A DNA stretch of 64,000 nucleotides, from assembly GCF_901472535.1 (NCBI RefSeq), contig NZ_LR590470.1, positions 3,348,001 through 3,412,000 of the forward strand. Reading direction: 5' to 3'. How positions within the stretch are numbered: position 1 is the first letter of the stretch; every line of letters starts with the position of its first letter. Shown in pieces: positions 9,934 to 19,216 of the stretch. The position numbers were made by a program, and so were the translations under genes. Under the pieces are notes generated by a model. That model was not told the DNA's origin, did not search any database, and saw only the letters and a list, made by a program, of their open reading frames with translations. This stretch comes from Sphingobacterium daejeonense. GTDB taxonomy: Bacteria; Bacteroidota; Bacteroidia; Sphingobacteriales; Sphingobacteriaceae.

Positions 9934-11840
9934 GAGCTAAAATACGCTCTCACATTCTTCCCTTCCATCCAGTTCATAAATGCTCGGTTTACGACTTTAT
10001 TGCCTCCTGGTGTTGGGTAGTTACCTGAGAAGTACCAATCTCCTTTGTGGTTAGGACAAGCAATGTGCAGGTTGTCCAGTGTTTGGAATACTACTTCTAG
10101 CTCAGCTTTTAGGTTGTGAGGTTTTACAATTCTTGATATTTCTTCAGAAATCTGTTCATCTGTGAATGGCTCGTAAATAGCTTTGACGTAGTTTTCTACC
10201 TGGTCTTTAGGCATAGTTACTGATGCAAGACATTTTTGATAAACTTCATCGATTATATGTGCCAATCCATTTTTGCGCAATAGAGATATTGCTGCTTCAA
10301 ATGCGACGAACTCACCCATTCTCGACATATCAATACCATAACAGTCAGGGTAACGAATTTGTGGCGCAGAAGAAACAATAACAATTTTTTTAGGATTCAA
10401 ACGATCTAGGATAGTAAGGATACTTTGCTTGAGGGTTGTACCTCTAACGATTGAATCGTCAATAGCCACAATTGTATCTTCGTGATCATTTACAATACCA
10501 TAAGTGGTATCATACACGTGTTGAACCATATCTTGACGGTCAGCATCCTGTGTAATGAAAGTACGCAATTTTGCATCCTTGACATTCAGCTTTTCAAATC
10601 TAGGCTTAAGGTCTAGGACCTCGTTCAATTCCTCATCAGAAATCTTATCAAGGCGGTTTAACAATGTTTCCTTCTGACAATCTCTTACATGCTGATTTAT
10701 GCCTTCCATCATACCATAATAGGAAACCTCTGCTGTATTAGGGATAAATGAAAAGACTGTATTCTTGATATCATTATTGATGCTCTTAAGCACTTGAGGG
10801 ATCAACAATTTACCTAATGATTTACGTTCTTGATAAATATCAGCATCAGATCCTCTAGAGAAATAGATGCGCTCGAAAGAGCATGACATTTGCTCAACAG
10901 GTTGTCTGAACATTTCTTCAGAAACTGTACCGTCTTTTTTGGCGATTAAGGCATGTCCTGGTTTTATTTCTTTTACAGAATTCAACGGAACATTAAATGC
11001 TGTTTGAATTACTGGTCTTTCAGATGCTACGACCAATACTTCGTCGTCTTGGTAATAGAACGCTGGACGGATACCAGCTGGATCTCTCATTACGAAAGCA
11101 TCGCCATGTCCGAAAATACCAGCAATCGTATAACCGCCATCCCAAGTTTTCGCCGAGCGTGTTAATATTTTTGAAACATCGATATTCTTAGCGATTTGAG
11201 CTGAGATTTCGATATTTGAATATCCTTCTTGTTTGAATTGATCAAATAATTTTTGGTTTTCTTCATCTAGGAAGTGTCCTATTTTCTCAAGTACAGTAAC
11301 CGTATCAGCCTGTTCTTTTGGATGCTGTCCTAAATCATATAGCTGTTGCAACAGTTCATCGACATTGGTCATGTTGAAGTTTCCTGCAACCACTAGATTT
11401 CTCGACATCCAGTTATTTTGTCTCAAGAAAGGGTGACAGCTTTCAATGCTGTTTTTACCATGAGTACCATAACGCAAGTGCCCCAACAGGACTTCACCTG
11501 TAAAACTTACGTTATCTTTCAACCACTGTGTATCTTTAGATTCTTCAGGATAAGCCTTGTTAACGGCGGCGAATTTCTTTTGAACATATTCAAAGATTTC
11601 TGCAACAGCAGTTGACCCCATTGCTCTATATCTAGAGATATAGCGGTTTCCAGGTTTTACATCAAACTTGATTGTAGCAATACCGGCTCCATCTTGGCCT
11701 CTATTGTGTTGCTTTTCCATAAGCAAGTACAACTTGTTGATTCCGTAATAGGGCGTACCGTATTTTTCTTGATAATAAGATAGGGGTTTTAAAAGTCGGA
11801 TAAGTGCTATTCCGCACTCGTGTTTTATAGAATCACTCAT
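9930..11840 (-). CDS. purF: Amidophosphoribosyltransferase-like PurF family protein
   Basis: Start of purine synthesis: glutamine plus PRPP gives phosphoribosylamine. 636 residues from ATG 11840, chosen because the longer reading needs a GTG that lies inside the -7 element at 11858-11865. The N-terminal class II glutaminase (Ntn) begins at Cys9 (IKHECGIALIR), with RGQDGAG and the LLGHLRYGTHG loop. The C-terminal phosphoribosyltransferase has the PRPP motif VAIDDSIVRGTT. It is longer than typical PurF (about 500 residues), with an insertion between the domains and a long tail, as in a Bacteroidota-specific branch. A separate classical PurF elsewhere in the genome is possible. Confidence 0.85.
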   Translation of the reverse strand: MSDSIKHECGIALIRLLKPLSYYQEKYGTPYYGINKLYLLMEKQHNRGQDGAGIATIKFDVKPGNRYISRYRAMGSTAVAEIFEYVQKKFAAVNKAYPEESKDTQWLKDNVSFTGEVLLGHLRYGTHGKNSIESCHPFLRQNNWMSRNLVVAGNFNMTNVDELLQQLYDLGQHPKEQADTVTVLEKIGHFLDEENQKLFDQFKQEGYSNIEISAQIAKNIDVSKILTRSAKTWDGGYTIAGIFGHGDAFVMRDPAGIRPAFYYQDDEVLVVASERPVIQTAFNVPLNSVKEIKPGHALIAKKDGTVSEEMFRQPVEQMSCSFERIYFSRGSDADIYQERKSLGKLLIPQVLKSINNDIKNTVFSFIPNTAEVSYYGMMEGINQHVRDCQKETLLNRLDKISDEELNEVLDLKPRFEKLNVKDAKLRTFITQDADRQDMVQHVYDTTYGIVNDHEDTIVAIDDSIVRGTTLKQSILTILDRLNPKKIVIVSSAPQIRYPDCYGIDMSRMGEFVAFEAAISLLRKNGLAHIIDEVYQKCLASVTMPKDQVENYVKAIYEPFTDEQISEEISRIVKPHNLKAELEVVFQTLDNLHIACPNHKGDWYFSGNYPTPGGNKVVNRAFMNWMEGKNVRAYFSS

Positions 11841-11857
11841 AGCTTGAATTGATGGCA

Positions 11858-11865
11858 CAAAGGTA
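11858..11865 (-). promoter_or_regulatory. -7 element for purF
   Basis: TACCTTTG on the minus strand, 17 bp before the ATG at 11840. It implies a very short leader and argues against the longer GTG start. Confidence 0.55.
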
Positions 11866-11928
11866 CGGAATTTTGAAAAAATATCAGATACATATAAATG
11901 TAAAAAAATTACCGTATCTGAAGACTAT

Positions 11929-12456
11929 TTAAAAGTCTTCAAACTGCGATTTTGAGCGCCCAGCATTTGTTATTTCCATGAACCTCTCCCTTCTTGAGCT
12001 GAATTCTTCCTTCTCAATTCTTTTCCATGTCATATAGCTGTTTACCTCAATACCATTGGACAGAATTGGGGTTACAGATTTCAGATAAAGGATATCGCCT
12101 TCAAAATCAATTTTGCGTTCTTGAAATTGACCTTCCCAATTCGGGAAAGAAGAGGTAGTAATTGAGTATTGGACAGTTGCATTGGTATTATCTATTTTAT
12201 ATGAGCCCGCTAAAGCAATAAAGCCTTTAATTTGGGATTGTATCTCCTCATCATTAGCTAGATATCTGTCTTCAGAGCTGAAATTGTCTCTTTCGGAGTC
12301 TGAAATCTGCACGGACATATATCCATCAGCACCATATATTAATAAACCTTTTGGGGATTGTCCCATTGGAAATTTTGAGTCTGTACCATTAATTGGTACT
12401 TCTATATAGGATAGTAGTTGCCATGTGCCTACTAATTCATTTTTCAATGTTGTCAT
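11929..12456 (-). CDS. Lipocalin-like domain protein
   Basis: 175 residues, apparently cytosolic (no signal). The opening LVGTWQLLSYIEV, then GLLIYGADGYMSVQI, is the signature of the Lipocalin_5 family, a beta-barrel fold of unknown ligand. It ends in a charged tail. It lies 88 bp upstream of purF on the same strand, but a promoter element sits between them. Confidence 0.8.
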   Translation of the reverse strand: MTTLKNELVGTWQLLSYIEVPINGTDSKFPMGQSPKGLLIYGADGYMSVQISDSERDNFSSEDRYLANDEEIQSQIKGFIALAGSYKIDNTNATVQYSITTSSFPNWEGQFQERKIDFEGDILYLKSVTPILSNGIEVNSYMTWKRIEKEEFSSRRERFMEITNAGRSKSQFEDF

Positions 12457-12599
12457 TTAGGGTACTTGTTTGCTTGTATAACGGCGTTTTTGACTTTATA
12501 GTTTGTAACAATGCTTATATAGATATTTCCATGACAATGGAAACATCAGTATCTTCGTTAAACAAGTATTAGACCAATAATTAACATAAAAAATACTTA

Positions 12600-12998
12600 A
12601 TGGATAATGTTCTGAATATGAATGGGAATTGTTATTGCGGCAGTGATATGTCGTATCAAAAGTGCTGTAAGATTATACATGATAATTACAAAAATGCAGA
12701 TAGTGCCGAACAATTAATGCGAGCCAGATATTCTGCGTTTGCATTACATATGGTAGATTTTTTATATGAAACATTTCATCCTACAAGCCGTAGATTTCAG
12801 AAAAAAGCTGAAATAGAACAATGGAGCAAAGAGAACAAATGGATAGGATTAGATGTGATCAAGGCGACGGAAAATACGGTTGAATTTAGGGCCTTTTATC
12901 TAGATTCAGCAGGCAATGATTTTAATCATCATGAGAAGTCAAGATTTCAGAAATTACATGGAGCATGGTATTATCTTGACGGCAAAGTATTGGCTTAA
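12600..12998 (+). CDS. ychJ: YchJ family protein with SEC-C motif
   Basis: 132 residues. The N-terminus CYCGSDMSYQKCC is a SEC-C zinc-binding motif. It is followed by the YchJ core (AEQLMRARYSAFALHMVDFL, then WIGLDVI, VEFRAFYL and HEKSRF). Molecular role unknown in the family. The C-terminal second SEC-C motif of E. coli YchJ is absent. Confidence 0.85.
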   Translation: MDNVLNMNGNCYCGSDMSYQKCCKIIHDNYKNADSAEQLMRARYSAFALHMVDFLYETFHPTSRRFQKKAEIEQWSKENKWIGLDVIKATENTVEFRAFYLDSAGNDFNHHEKSRFQKLHGAWYYLDGKVLA

Positions 12999-13073
12999 TT
13001 AAAATTTTTAATGATTACAACACATACTTTTTATTGAATTTTAGTAAATTAGTACATACTAAATATTTAAACT

Positions 13074-13406
13074 ATGGGAAAGTTTGTAATTTCGACTAGG
13101 AAGAATGGAGAGTTCCAGTTCAACCTAAAAGCTGCCAATGGACAGGTCATCCTAAGCAGCGAAGGTTATACCACAAAGGCGGCATGCGAGAATGGGATTG
13201 CCTCTGTAAAGAAGAATTCACAGGATTCTGCCAAATTCGACAAAATAACGGCAAAAAATGGGAAATTTTATTTCAATCTTAAAGCTGGGAATGGCCAAAT
13301 AATAGGAACTAGTGAGATGTATGAAAGTGAAGCTGGCAGAAGTAACGGCATAAAATCTGTTCAAGAAAATGCACCCGACGCAAATGTTGATGATACATCA
13401 GTTTAA
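13074..13406 (+). CDS. YegP family (DUF1508) protein
   Basis: 110 residues made of two similar repeats: FVISTRKNGEFQFNLKAANG and a second FDKITAKNGKFYFNLKAGNG, each followed by a short helix (NGIASVKKN, NGIKSVQEN). This is the DUF1508/YegP pattern; function unknown, small cytosolic protein. A strong terminator follows. Confidence 0.88.
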   Translation: MGKFVISTRKNGEFQFNLKAANGQVILSSEGYTTKAACENGIASVKKNSQDSAKFDKITAKNGKFYFNLKAGNGQIIGTSEMYESEAGRSNGIKSVQENAPDANVDDTSV

Positions 13407-13421
13407 CTGTCTACATAAAAT

Positions 13422-13450
13422 AAAAAAAGCCGCTTAAAGCGGCTTTTTTT
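13422..13450. terminator. Bidirectional intrinsic terminator
   Basis: AAAAAAAGCCGCT with complementary AGCGGCTTTTTTT around a short loop, between the convergent YegP-type and M13 peptidase genes. Confidence 0.88.
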
Positions 13451-13457
13451 ATTTCTA

Positions 13458-15462
13458 CTACCAGATTACTATTCTCTTTTCTTTTGGAAGATAAAGTTTA
13501 TCACCTTCTTTTGTTTCAAAAGCTTTATGGAAAGCATCCAGATTGATAATCGGTCCTGTAGCACGGTATTGTGCTGGAGAGTGTGGATCTGTTTTCACTT
13601 GATTCACTACGAACTCATCAGTTGTCTTCGTACGCCAAATAGTTGCCCAGGAAAGGAAAAAGCGTTGATCTTGCGTATATCCGTCGATTAATCCAGGATT
13701 TCCTTTGTCTTTAAGGTACATTTGCAACGCATCGAATGCTACTGAAGAACCTCCAAGGTCTCCAATGTTTTCACCCAATGTAAAGCGTCCGTTTACAAAT
13801 ACCCCTGGGACTGGTTCATAAGCTTCAAACTGAGCAACCAAAGCATCTGCTGCCGCTTCAAACTTCTCCCTGTCTTCATCTGTCCACCAGTTGTTCAAGT
13901 TCCCATTACCATCGTATTGAGATCCTGAATCATCAAAACCATGTGATAATTCATGACCAATAACAGCACCAATACCACCGAAGTTTACAGCCGCATCAGC
14001 TTTGTAATCGTAAAATGGAGGTTGTAAGATTGCTGCTGGGAAAACAATTTCATTGAATAATGGGCTATAATAAGCATTTACAGTTTGTGGAGTCATTCCC
14101 CACTCTGATTTATCCACTGGTTTACCTTGTTTAGCAAGGTTCTCTTCAAAACTCCAACGCTGAAGGTTCTTCACATTTTCAATCAATGAAGATCCAACCT
14201 GTAGATTTGAATAATCCTTCCACTTATCAGGGTATCCAATTTTTACGTTGAATTTTGACAATTTCTCCAATGCTTTTTCTTTTGTAGCTGGAGACATCCA
14301 AGCTAAATCCTTAATATGTTGATCAAAGGACTTAACTAAATATTGTACTAATTCTTCACATGCCGCTTTTGCTTCTGCAGGAAAATATTCCTTAACGTAA
14401 ATTTTACCTAACAACTCGCCCGCACTGCCATTCACAAATTCTAATCCTCTTTTATCTAAGGCACGTTGTTCCTTTTGACCTCTTAGTTTCTTTCCATAAA
14501 AATCAAACGCTAATTCGTCCAATTCTTTTGTTAAATAACTAGTTGCGTCGTCCATTACATGGAACTTCAAATATTCTTTGATTACAGGCAAGTTTTCTTC
14601 ATTTACGATCTTGTCCAGGTTCTCATAATATTTCAATTCTCCAATAATAACCGTGTCTGCTTTAAAACCTAAAGTCTGAATGTATTTTGCAACATCCATG
14701 TTCTTAACCATTTTATTCAGGTCTTTAACCGCAACTGGGTTATAACGCTTTTGCGCATCGCGTTGCTCCTCTACTGTTTTTAAGTTTGAAGCTATTAATT
14801 TTTCGAACTCAATAACCTTGGGACCTTTCAAATCACGCGTTTTTGGATCTACTTTACCATATAATGAATTTATATAGTTATTGTAGTTACCTAATGTTTC
14901 TGTGTTTTTAGCATCTTCTTTCTGATAGTAAGTTCTGCCTAAACCCAAACCTCCGCCACCCAAATAAACGGCGTTCATATTACTGTTTTTCATGTGCGCA
15001 TAAACATAAGCGCCAAAAAACGGGTTACCACCTACAGCACCGTACTTCAAAAAGTAATCATAAAGCCCCTGGAGGTTTTTTACTTGATCGATATCCTTAA
15101 GTTGTTGCTGAATCGGAGTTATACCTAATTGATTACGAGTGTCAAAATCTACATATGATTTATATAAATCTGCAATTTTTTGACCATCAGTACCTTTTTT
15201 CAAATTTGGTATTTAGTGATTCTTTAAGGATTTTAAGAGATGCTTCGTCGGTATTTTCTCTTAATTGATCAAAAGATCCCCAACGAGCTTTGTCTGATGG
15301 AATCTCAACAGTTTTCATCCAATTTCCATTTACATAATTGTAAAAGTCATCTTGTGGACGAACTGTCTTGTCCATGTAAGATACATTGATTGATTGATGC
15401 TCTTGTCCTATTACATAGGCAGAGCTAGCAAGCAATGCAGCCATTAATACATATTGTTTCAT
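13458..15462 (-). CDS. M13 family metallopeptidase (one frameshift)
   Basis: Exported zinc endopeptidase of the neprilysin/PepO family, about 667 residues. It has a signal peptide (MKQYVLMAALLASSAYVIG), then the M13_N domain opening (VRPQDDFYNYVNGNWMKT). The catalytic motif is VIGHELSHGFDDSG with second-shell ENIGDLGG. An extra A in an A run near 15194 splits it after NTKFE; the expected continuation KGTDGQKIADLYKS follows in the other frame. Degrades peptides in the periplasm or outside. Confidence 0.92.
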
Positions 15463-15596
15463 AATTAACCTTTTTGTTTAGAACTATGGTAAGTTCATAT
15501 GCAAACATAATGAATCTTCAAAAAAACATGAAGTAACTATTCTTATATAATTAAAGGAATTTGAAATAAATTAGTAGGATTTGCTAATTTGCCCAC

Positions 15597-16238
15597 ATGA
15601 TTATCCAGATAGAAAACAAGGATTACAAATTGATTGGCACGAACGATTATACGATTCATATGGATTTTATCAATCCAGAACTACCGGTTATCTATGCTCA
15701 TTCTTCACTTTCGATCGATGAACTTTCAGCTTATGTTAAGCAATTTTCGAAAAGAAAGCCTTTAAAATCAAAATCTGAATTAGAAAATCTGGAATTTTTC
15801 ACAGTAGATCTTTTTGACCTCAAGTATCCAGTTAAGACATTGAATCAGGGAAATTCAGCTCCATTTTTGAAAAATAAAATGATTTATTATTCTAAATCAT
15901 ATTTCAACATAAAAAATCGAATCAAGCTAGAAGAAAAAATTAAGGAAACTATTTTTGAGCAAACGGTATATGATTTAATTGCCAAGTGGGAAGAGAGATT
16001 TCATGTTCTTGTAAATGATATAAGTTTTAAGAATTTGAAATCAAGTTATTATTTGGTTTCGAATTCTAAGTTGACCATTAATAAAAAAAATATAGCATTG
16101 AGTTTGAAAATCAATGATTACTTATTGGCGAAGGCATTATTGGAATTCACAGGTAATCAGAAGGGTTACCTAGAACACGTAGAAAGAGAATTTTCTGACA
16201 GAAAACAATTGGAAAAAATATTATTGCATGGAAATTAA
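15597..16238 (+). CDS. Hypothetical protein, possibly degenerate YgjP/DUF45-like
   Basis: 213 residues, no signal. The layout of the C-terminal half recalls YgjP-type metallopeptidases: a W-E-E-R-F segment, a strand ISFKNLKSSYYLVSN where WGSC would be expected, a strand of LTINKKNIALSLKIN, then LLEFTGNQKGYLEH where the HExxH helix should be. The zinc motif is absent. This is only a resemblance by eye. It overlaps the next gene by 11 bp, so the two are probably co-translated. Confidence 0.5.
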   Translation: MIIQIENKDYKLIGTNDYTIHMDFINPELPVIYAHSSLSIDELSAYVKQFSKRKPLKSKSELENLEFFTVDLFDLKYPVKTLNQGNSAPFLKNKMIYYSKSYFNIKNRIKLEEKIKETIFEQTVYDLIAKWEERFHVLVNDISFKNLKSSYYLVSNSKLTINKKNIALSLKINDYLLAKALLEFTGNQKGYLEHVEREFSDRKQLEKILLHGN

Positions 16239-16596
16239 AGACTATAGTTTTGAAATAGACCTAGAGCCTCAGGAATTGAAGGTTATTGAGACTCATCCTA
16301 ACAAACTCCTAGAATCAATTTCACACGTAGAATTGGATAAACTGAATTGGTTTATTTTTGATGTATTGGGAGATAAGGATGGCAGTCCAGAGATTGGAAA
16401 TATCGAAATTACAAATTTCAAGATAAAACCTGATTACCTTAATGGATCTTTCCGTTTAAAATTTCAAATTGACAGAAAATTCTGTTGTTCAGATATGGAG
16501 AGTTGTAGCAACGATTATATTGACTTCCAATTTATTATGAAAGGAAGTAAACTATTTGCAACTGGAAAATATTTTGATTGGACTCTTAACAATTAA
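16228..16596 (+). CDS. Hypothetical protein
   Basis: 122 residues, acidic, with beta-strand-like alternation. A Cys cluster FCCSDMESC lies at about residues 89-97. Family not recognised. The ATG lies inside the last codons of the preceding gene, suggesting one operon of two. Confidence 0.55.
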   Translation: MEIKDYSFEIDLEPQELKVIETHPNKLLESISHVELDKLNWFIFDVLGDKDGSPEIGNIEITNFKIKPDYLNGSFRLKFQIDRKFCCSDMESCSNDYIDFQFIMKGSKLFATGKYFDWTLNN

Positions 16597-16939
16597 ACGA
16601 TCTATCTATAAACTTCTATATAATAAGTTATTATTGAAATAATAAACAACATGATCAGCAAGATCAAAGAATTCGCTTTTAATGCTTCCCAATCTTAAGA
16701 AATGGTGTTCCTTGTCAAGATAACCATTTTAAAGACCACACTCAAAGCCGCGATAAAATAAAAAATATTGAAATTATTAATTAAAATATCCATCTCAGAA
16801 AATATAAAATGTTAATAATTGATTGTCAATCAAATATAACATTTTATGAAGGTATTTTTATTTAATAATTAATATAATTAATCAATCATTTTCTAAATAA
16901 GCAATTTCATGGTTTAACTCCAAAGCGGTTTTATAGATT
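16597..16939. other. 343-bp AT-rich gap with a possible gene remnant
   Basis: No full gene. On the minus strand a 24-codon frame (16956 to 16882) overlapping the nuclease 3' end reads like a protein C-terminus (SSVKIYKTALELNHEIAYLE), resembling one TPR helix. It may be a relic or an alternative tail of the nuclease after an indel. Confidence 0.35.
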
Positions 16940-17733
16940 TTAACCGAAGACTGCATTAAGCTCTTTTGCTAATCTCAAACCAGCTTTAAGTAAAGCATTT
17001 TCCATAGGGTCTTTAAATCGAAAAATATAATCGTAAGAGAGCTTATTATTTTTTGCTACATCATCATAAATTAGGTTTGCCAACTCATGTGATTCATAAA
17101 GCCAATCTTCAAAAGTTGAATTGGTATATTGTTTGAAAAAAATGTTTCTCATAATCTAATACTCGTGCATACTCTGTGTATGACCATTTTTCATTATCGA
17201 CCAAGTCACTGTCCCAAACACGGTGAATATTTGATCCTCTTCCAAAGAATGTAACGGAAATTTTGTTACCACCTAAATCCTCTGCCCTGCTCACATGCAT
17301 TGGCTGATGCGCATCACCCAATAGATGTACCATAAAATATAGTGCTCTTTGTCTTTCTTCTAATGAGAGATCCTTATTCACTACATCTTTTCTTACTCGC
17401 TGATAGGCTTTATATAAATTTTGTTCAGGCGAATTTTGAATTTCTACTAAAAATTGAGCATGAGTAAGGTTTCCTGGTGTATTTAAAAAAATGCCATGAT
17501 CCTGTTTTTAGCAAAATGGAATCAGGTGAAGATTTAATAAAATCTGCCCAATTTGACCAGTAAGCCAATTTTTGGTGACCAATTAATTTTTCAATATTAC
17601 GTTTAGCTTTTCTTGTCAAGTGTTGTTCTGCGATTTCTGAGATAACACGGTGCCCTGTCATTCCCCAAGCCAAAACATGATGAGATTGTGTCAGCAACAT
17701 AAAAAACACTAGAATTTTCCCTACTAGTTTCAT
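16940..17733 (-). CDS. S1/P1-type zinc nuclease (frameshifts)
   Basis: Exported phospholipase-C-fold nuclease, about 263 residues. After the signal peptide the mature protein starts WGMTGHRVISEIAE, with the N-terminal Trp and His zinc ligands of S1/P1. Then come YWSNWADFIKSS, MVHLLGDAHQPMHVSRAEDLGGN and NIHRVWDSDLV, all family hallmarks. Frame breaks lie near 17490 (homopolymers) and near 17145. Predicted to degrade single-stranded nucleic acids in the periplasm or medium for phosphate or nucleoside supply. Confidence 0.85.
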
Positions 17734-17811
17734 ATTATTTGTAATTATTTAAAAAGATCAAATCCATATTGTGCGGAGGACCAAAAACTATCAAGTGCAA
17801 TAATCCTTGGT

Positions 17812-18225
17812 TTAAAAAAACGAAATTAATTCTGGCCAATCCTCTCTTTTGAAGACACTGACTCCTTTTATTTCTGTATAAATCCTTGCTGTTGCTTTGC
17901 CATTTTCATCATAGGACAGTTCATCCCAGATCCACTCTTCCTCCAATTCTGCTTCCAGTACAGCTTTAAATTCTTTGAATTGTTCAAAGATCAAGGCTCT
18001 TATTCCTTCATCTGGATTTGCAATCTCAATGCCGATTTGAGCTATCTTATTGGTTGCTTCCATCCTAAAGAATAGATATCGAATTCCAGTTTTGTAATTC
18101 ACCCAGGTTACCTTTTCGCCATCAGCGTTTGGTATCGGCGACATATACATCCCGAATGATGTCCAAAAGGATTCCTTGATTTTCTTCGCTTCTTCTCTTG
18201 AATACAATTCTTTAATTTTATGCAA
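17812..18225 (-). CDS. DUF4268 domain protein
   Basis: 137 residues. The core FWTSFGMYMSP, VTWVNYKTGIRYLFFRM and AQIGIEI matches the DUF4268 pattern, which occurs alone in Bacteroidota and as an appendage of nuclease-like proteins elsewhere. Molecular role unknown. Stands alone, divergent from the lipocalin gene. Confidence 0.75.
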   Translation of the reverse strand: MHKIKELYSREEAKKIKESFWTSFGMYMSPIPNADGEKVTWVNYKTGIRYLFFRMEATNKIAQIGIEIANPDEGIRALIFEQFKEFKAVLEAELEEEWIWDELSYDENGKATARIYTEIKGVSVFKREDWPELISFF

Positions 18226-18285
18226 AACTAGGAATCTATTTAAACATTTAAGCTGTTTAAGCTGTTTTCATATAAAAAAATTACG

Positions 18286-18822
18286 ATGGACAAAAAGAAA
18301 ACATTACTAACCCTATCTGCTGTAGCCATAGGCTCAGTAATATATAGTTATCTAAAACCTGTCAAATCAGATGTAGAAGTTATCCAAGATTTTGATCTAC
18401 AGAAATACTTAGGCAAATGGTACGAAATAGCTCGGTTTGATTTTTTCTGGGAAAAGAACTTAAAGAATGTTACTGCTGAATATAGTATGAATGAAGATGG
18501 TTCAGTAAAAGTTAAAAATGAAGGTGTTAATATCACTACCGAAAAAACCAAAACGAGTATTGGAAAAGCTAAGTATGCTGGAAATGTCAATGAAGGTGCT
18601 TTAAAAGTTTCATTTTTCGGTCCCTTTTATTCTGGTTATAACATTGTTATGCTTGATAGTGATTATCAAGATGCTTTAATCTTTGGTGACAATCTAGATT
18701 ATATTTGGATCCTGTCCAGAACCAAATCTATTAATGAAGATAGAAAAGCTCACTACCTAAAATATGCTAAAGACTGTGGCTATGATCTTTCAAAATTAAA
18801 ATGGACAGTACAAGAGGGCTAA
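18286..18822 (+). CDS. blc: Bacterial lipocalin (Blc-like)
   Basis: 178 residues with an N-terminal membrane segment or signal. The lipocalin signature YLGKWYEIARFDFFWEKN and the second motif VMLDSDYQDALIFGDNLDYIWILSRT are clear. The family binds lipids at the envelope. No lipobox cysteine is seen, unlike E. coli Blc. It ends directly against a convergent gene. Confidence 0.9.
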   Translation: MDKKKTLLTLSAVAIGSVIYSYLKPVKSDVEVIQDFDLQKYLGKWYEIARFDFFWEKNLKNVTAEYSMNEDGSVKVKNEGVNITTEKTKTSIGKAKYAGNVNEGALKVSFFGPFYSGYNIVMLDSDYQDALIFGDNLDYIWILSRTKSINEDRKAHYLKYAKDCGYDLSKLKWTVQEG

Positions 18823-19134
18823 TTAAAGTTCAAAAATAGGCTGAATAACTGAATAGTCTAATGTGTTATCCTGCTGTATTACTAAAGCAATTTCATTTTG
18901 ATCTTCTTTACTGATGACGTTGCCTAGTCCAGCATTAAAAAGATTTACAAGAATTTTAGCTGCTTCAGGTTTGTCGCTTATAGTTAACACTGAACTTCCT
19001 AAATAAAAATTTAGAATGGAAGTAGCATACTCGCCGAATAATTCGAAATCGAGGCTTTTACCTTTAGTTTTTAAGGATTTGTAATATTTTTCAAAATCCT
19101 TTTGAATCATTTCTATTTGGGTATTAGTTAACAT
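18823..19134 (-). CDS. Hypothetical protein
   Basis: 103 residues, helical and acidic, no signal. Its stop codon directly abuts the blc stop on the other strand, with no spacing. Family not recognised. Confidence 0.55.
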   Translation of the reverse strand: MLTNTQIEMIQKDFEKYYKSLKTKGKSLDFELFGEYATSILNFYLGSSVLTISDKPEAAKILVNLFNAGLGNVISKEDQNEIALVIQQDNTLDYSVIQPIFEL

Positions 19135-19162
19135 AAAACAAAAATAGCAATCTAAATAAAAT

Positions 19163-19192
19163 AAAAAAGCAGTCCAATAAAATTGGACTGCT
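19163..19192 (-). terminator. Intrinsic terminator of the OmpA-DUF937 gene
   Basis: AGCAGTCCAAT and ATTGGACTGCT stem with a 3-nt loop, followed on the minus strand by TTTTTT. Confidence 0.8.
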
Positions 19193-19216
19193 CAAACTAA
19201 TCTAATCTATCTGCTA

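Noticed and set aside
16882-16956. 24-codon minus-strand frame resembling a TPR end
   Set aside because: Too short, overlaps the nuclease 3' end, and has no upstream context; kept only as a note in the gap entry.
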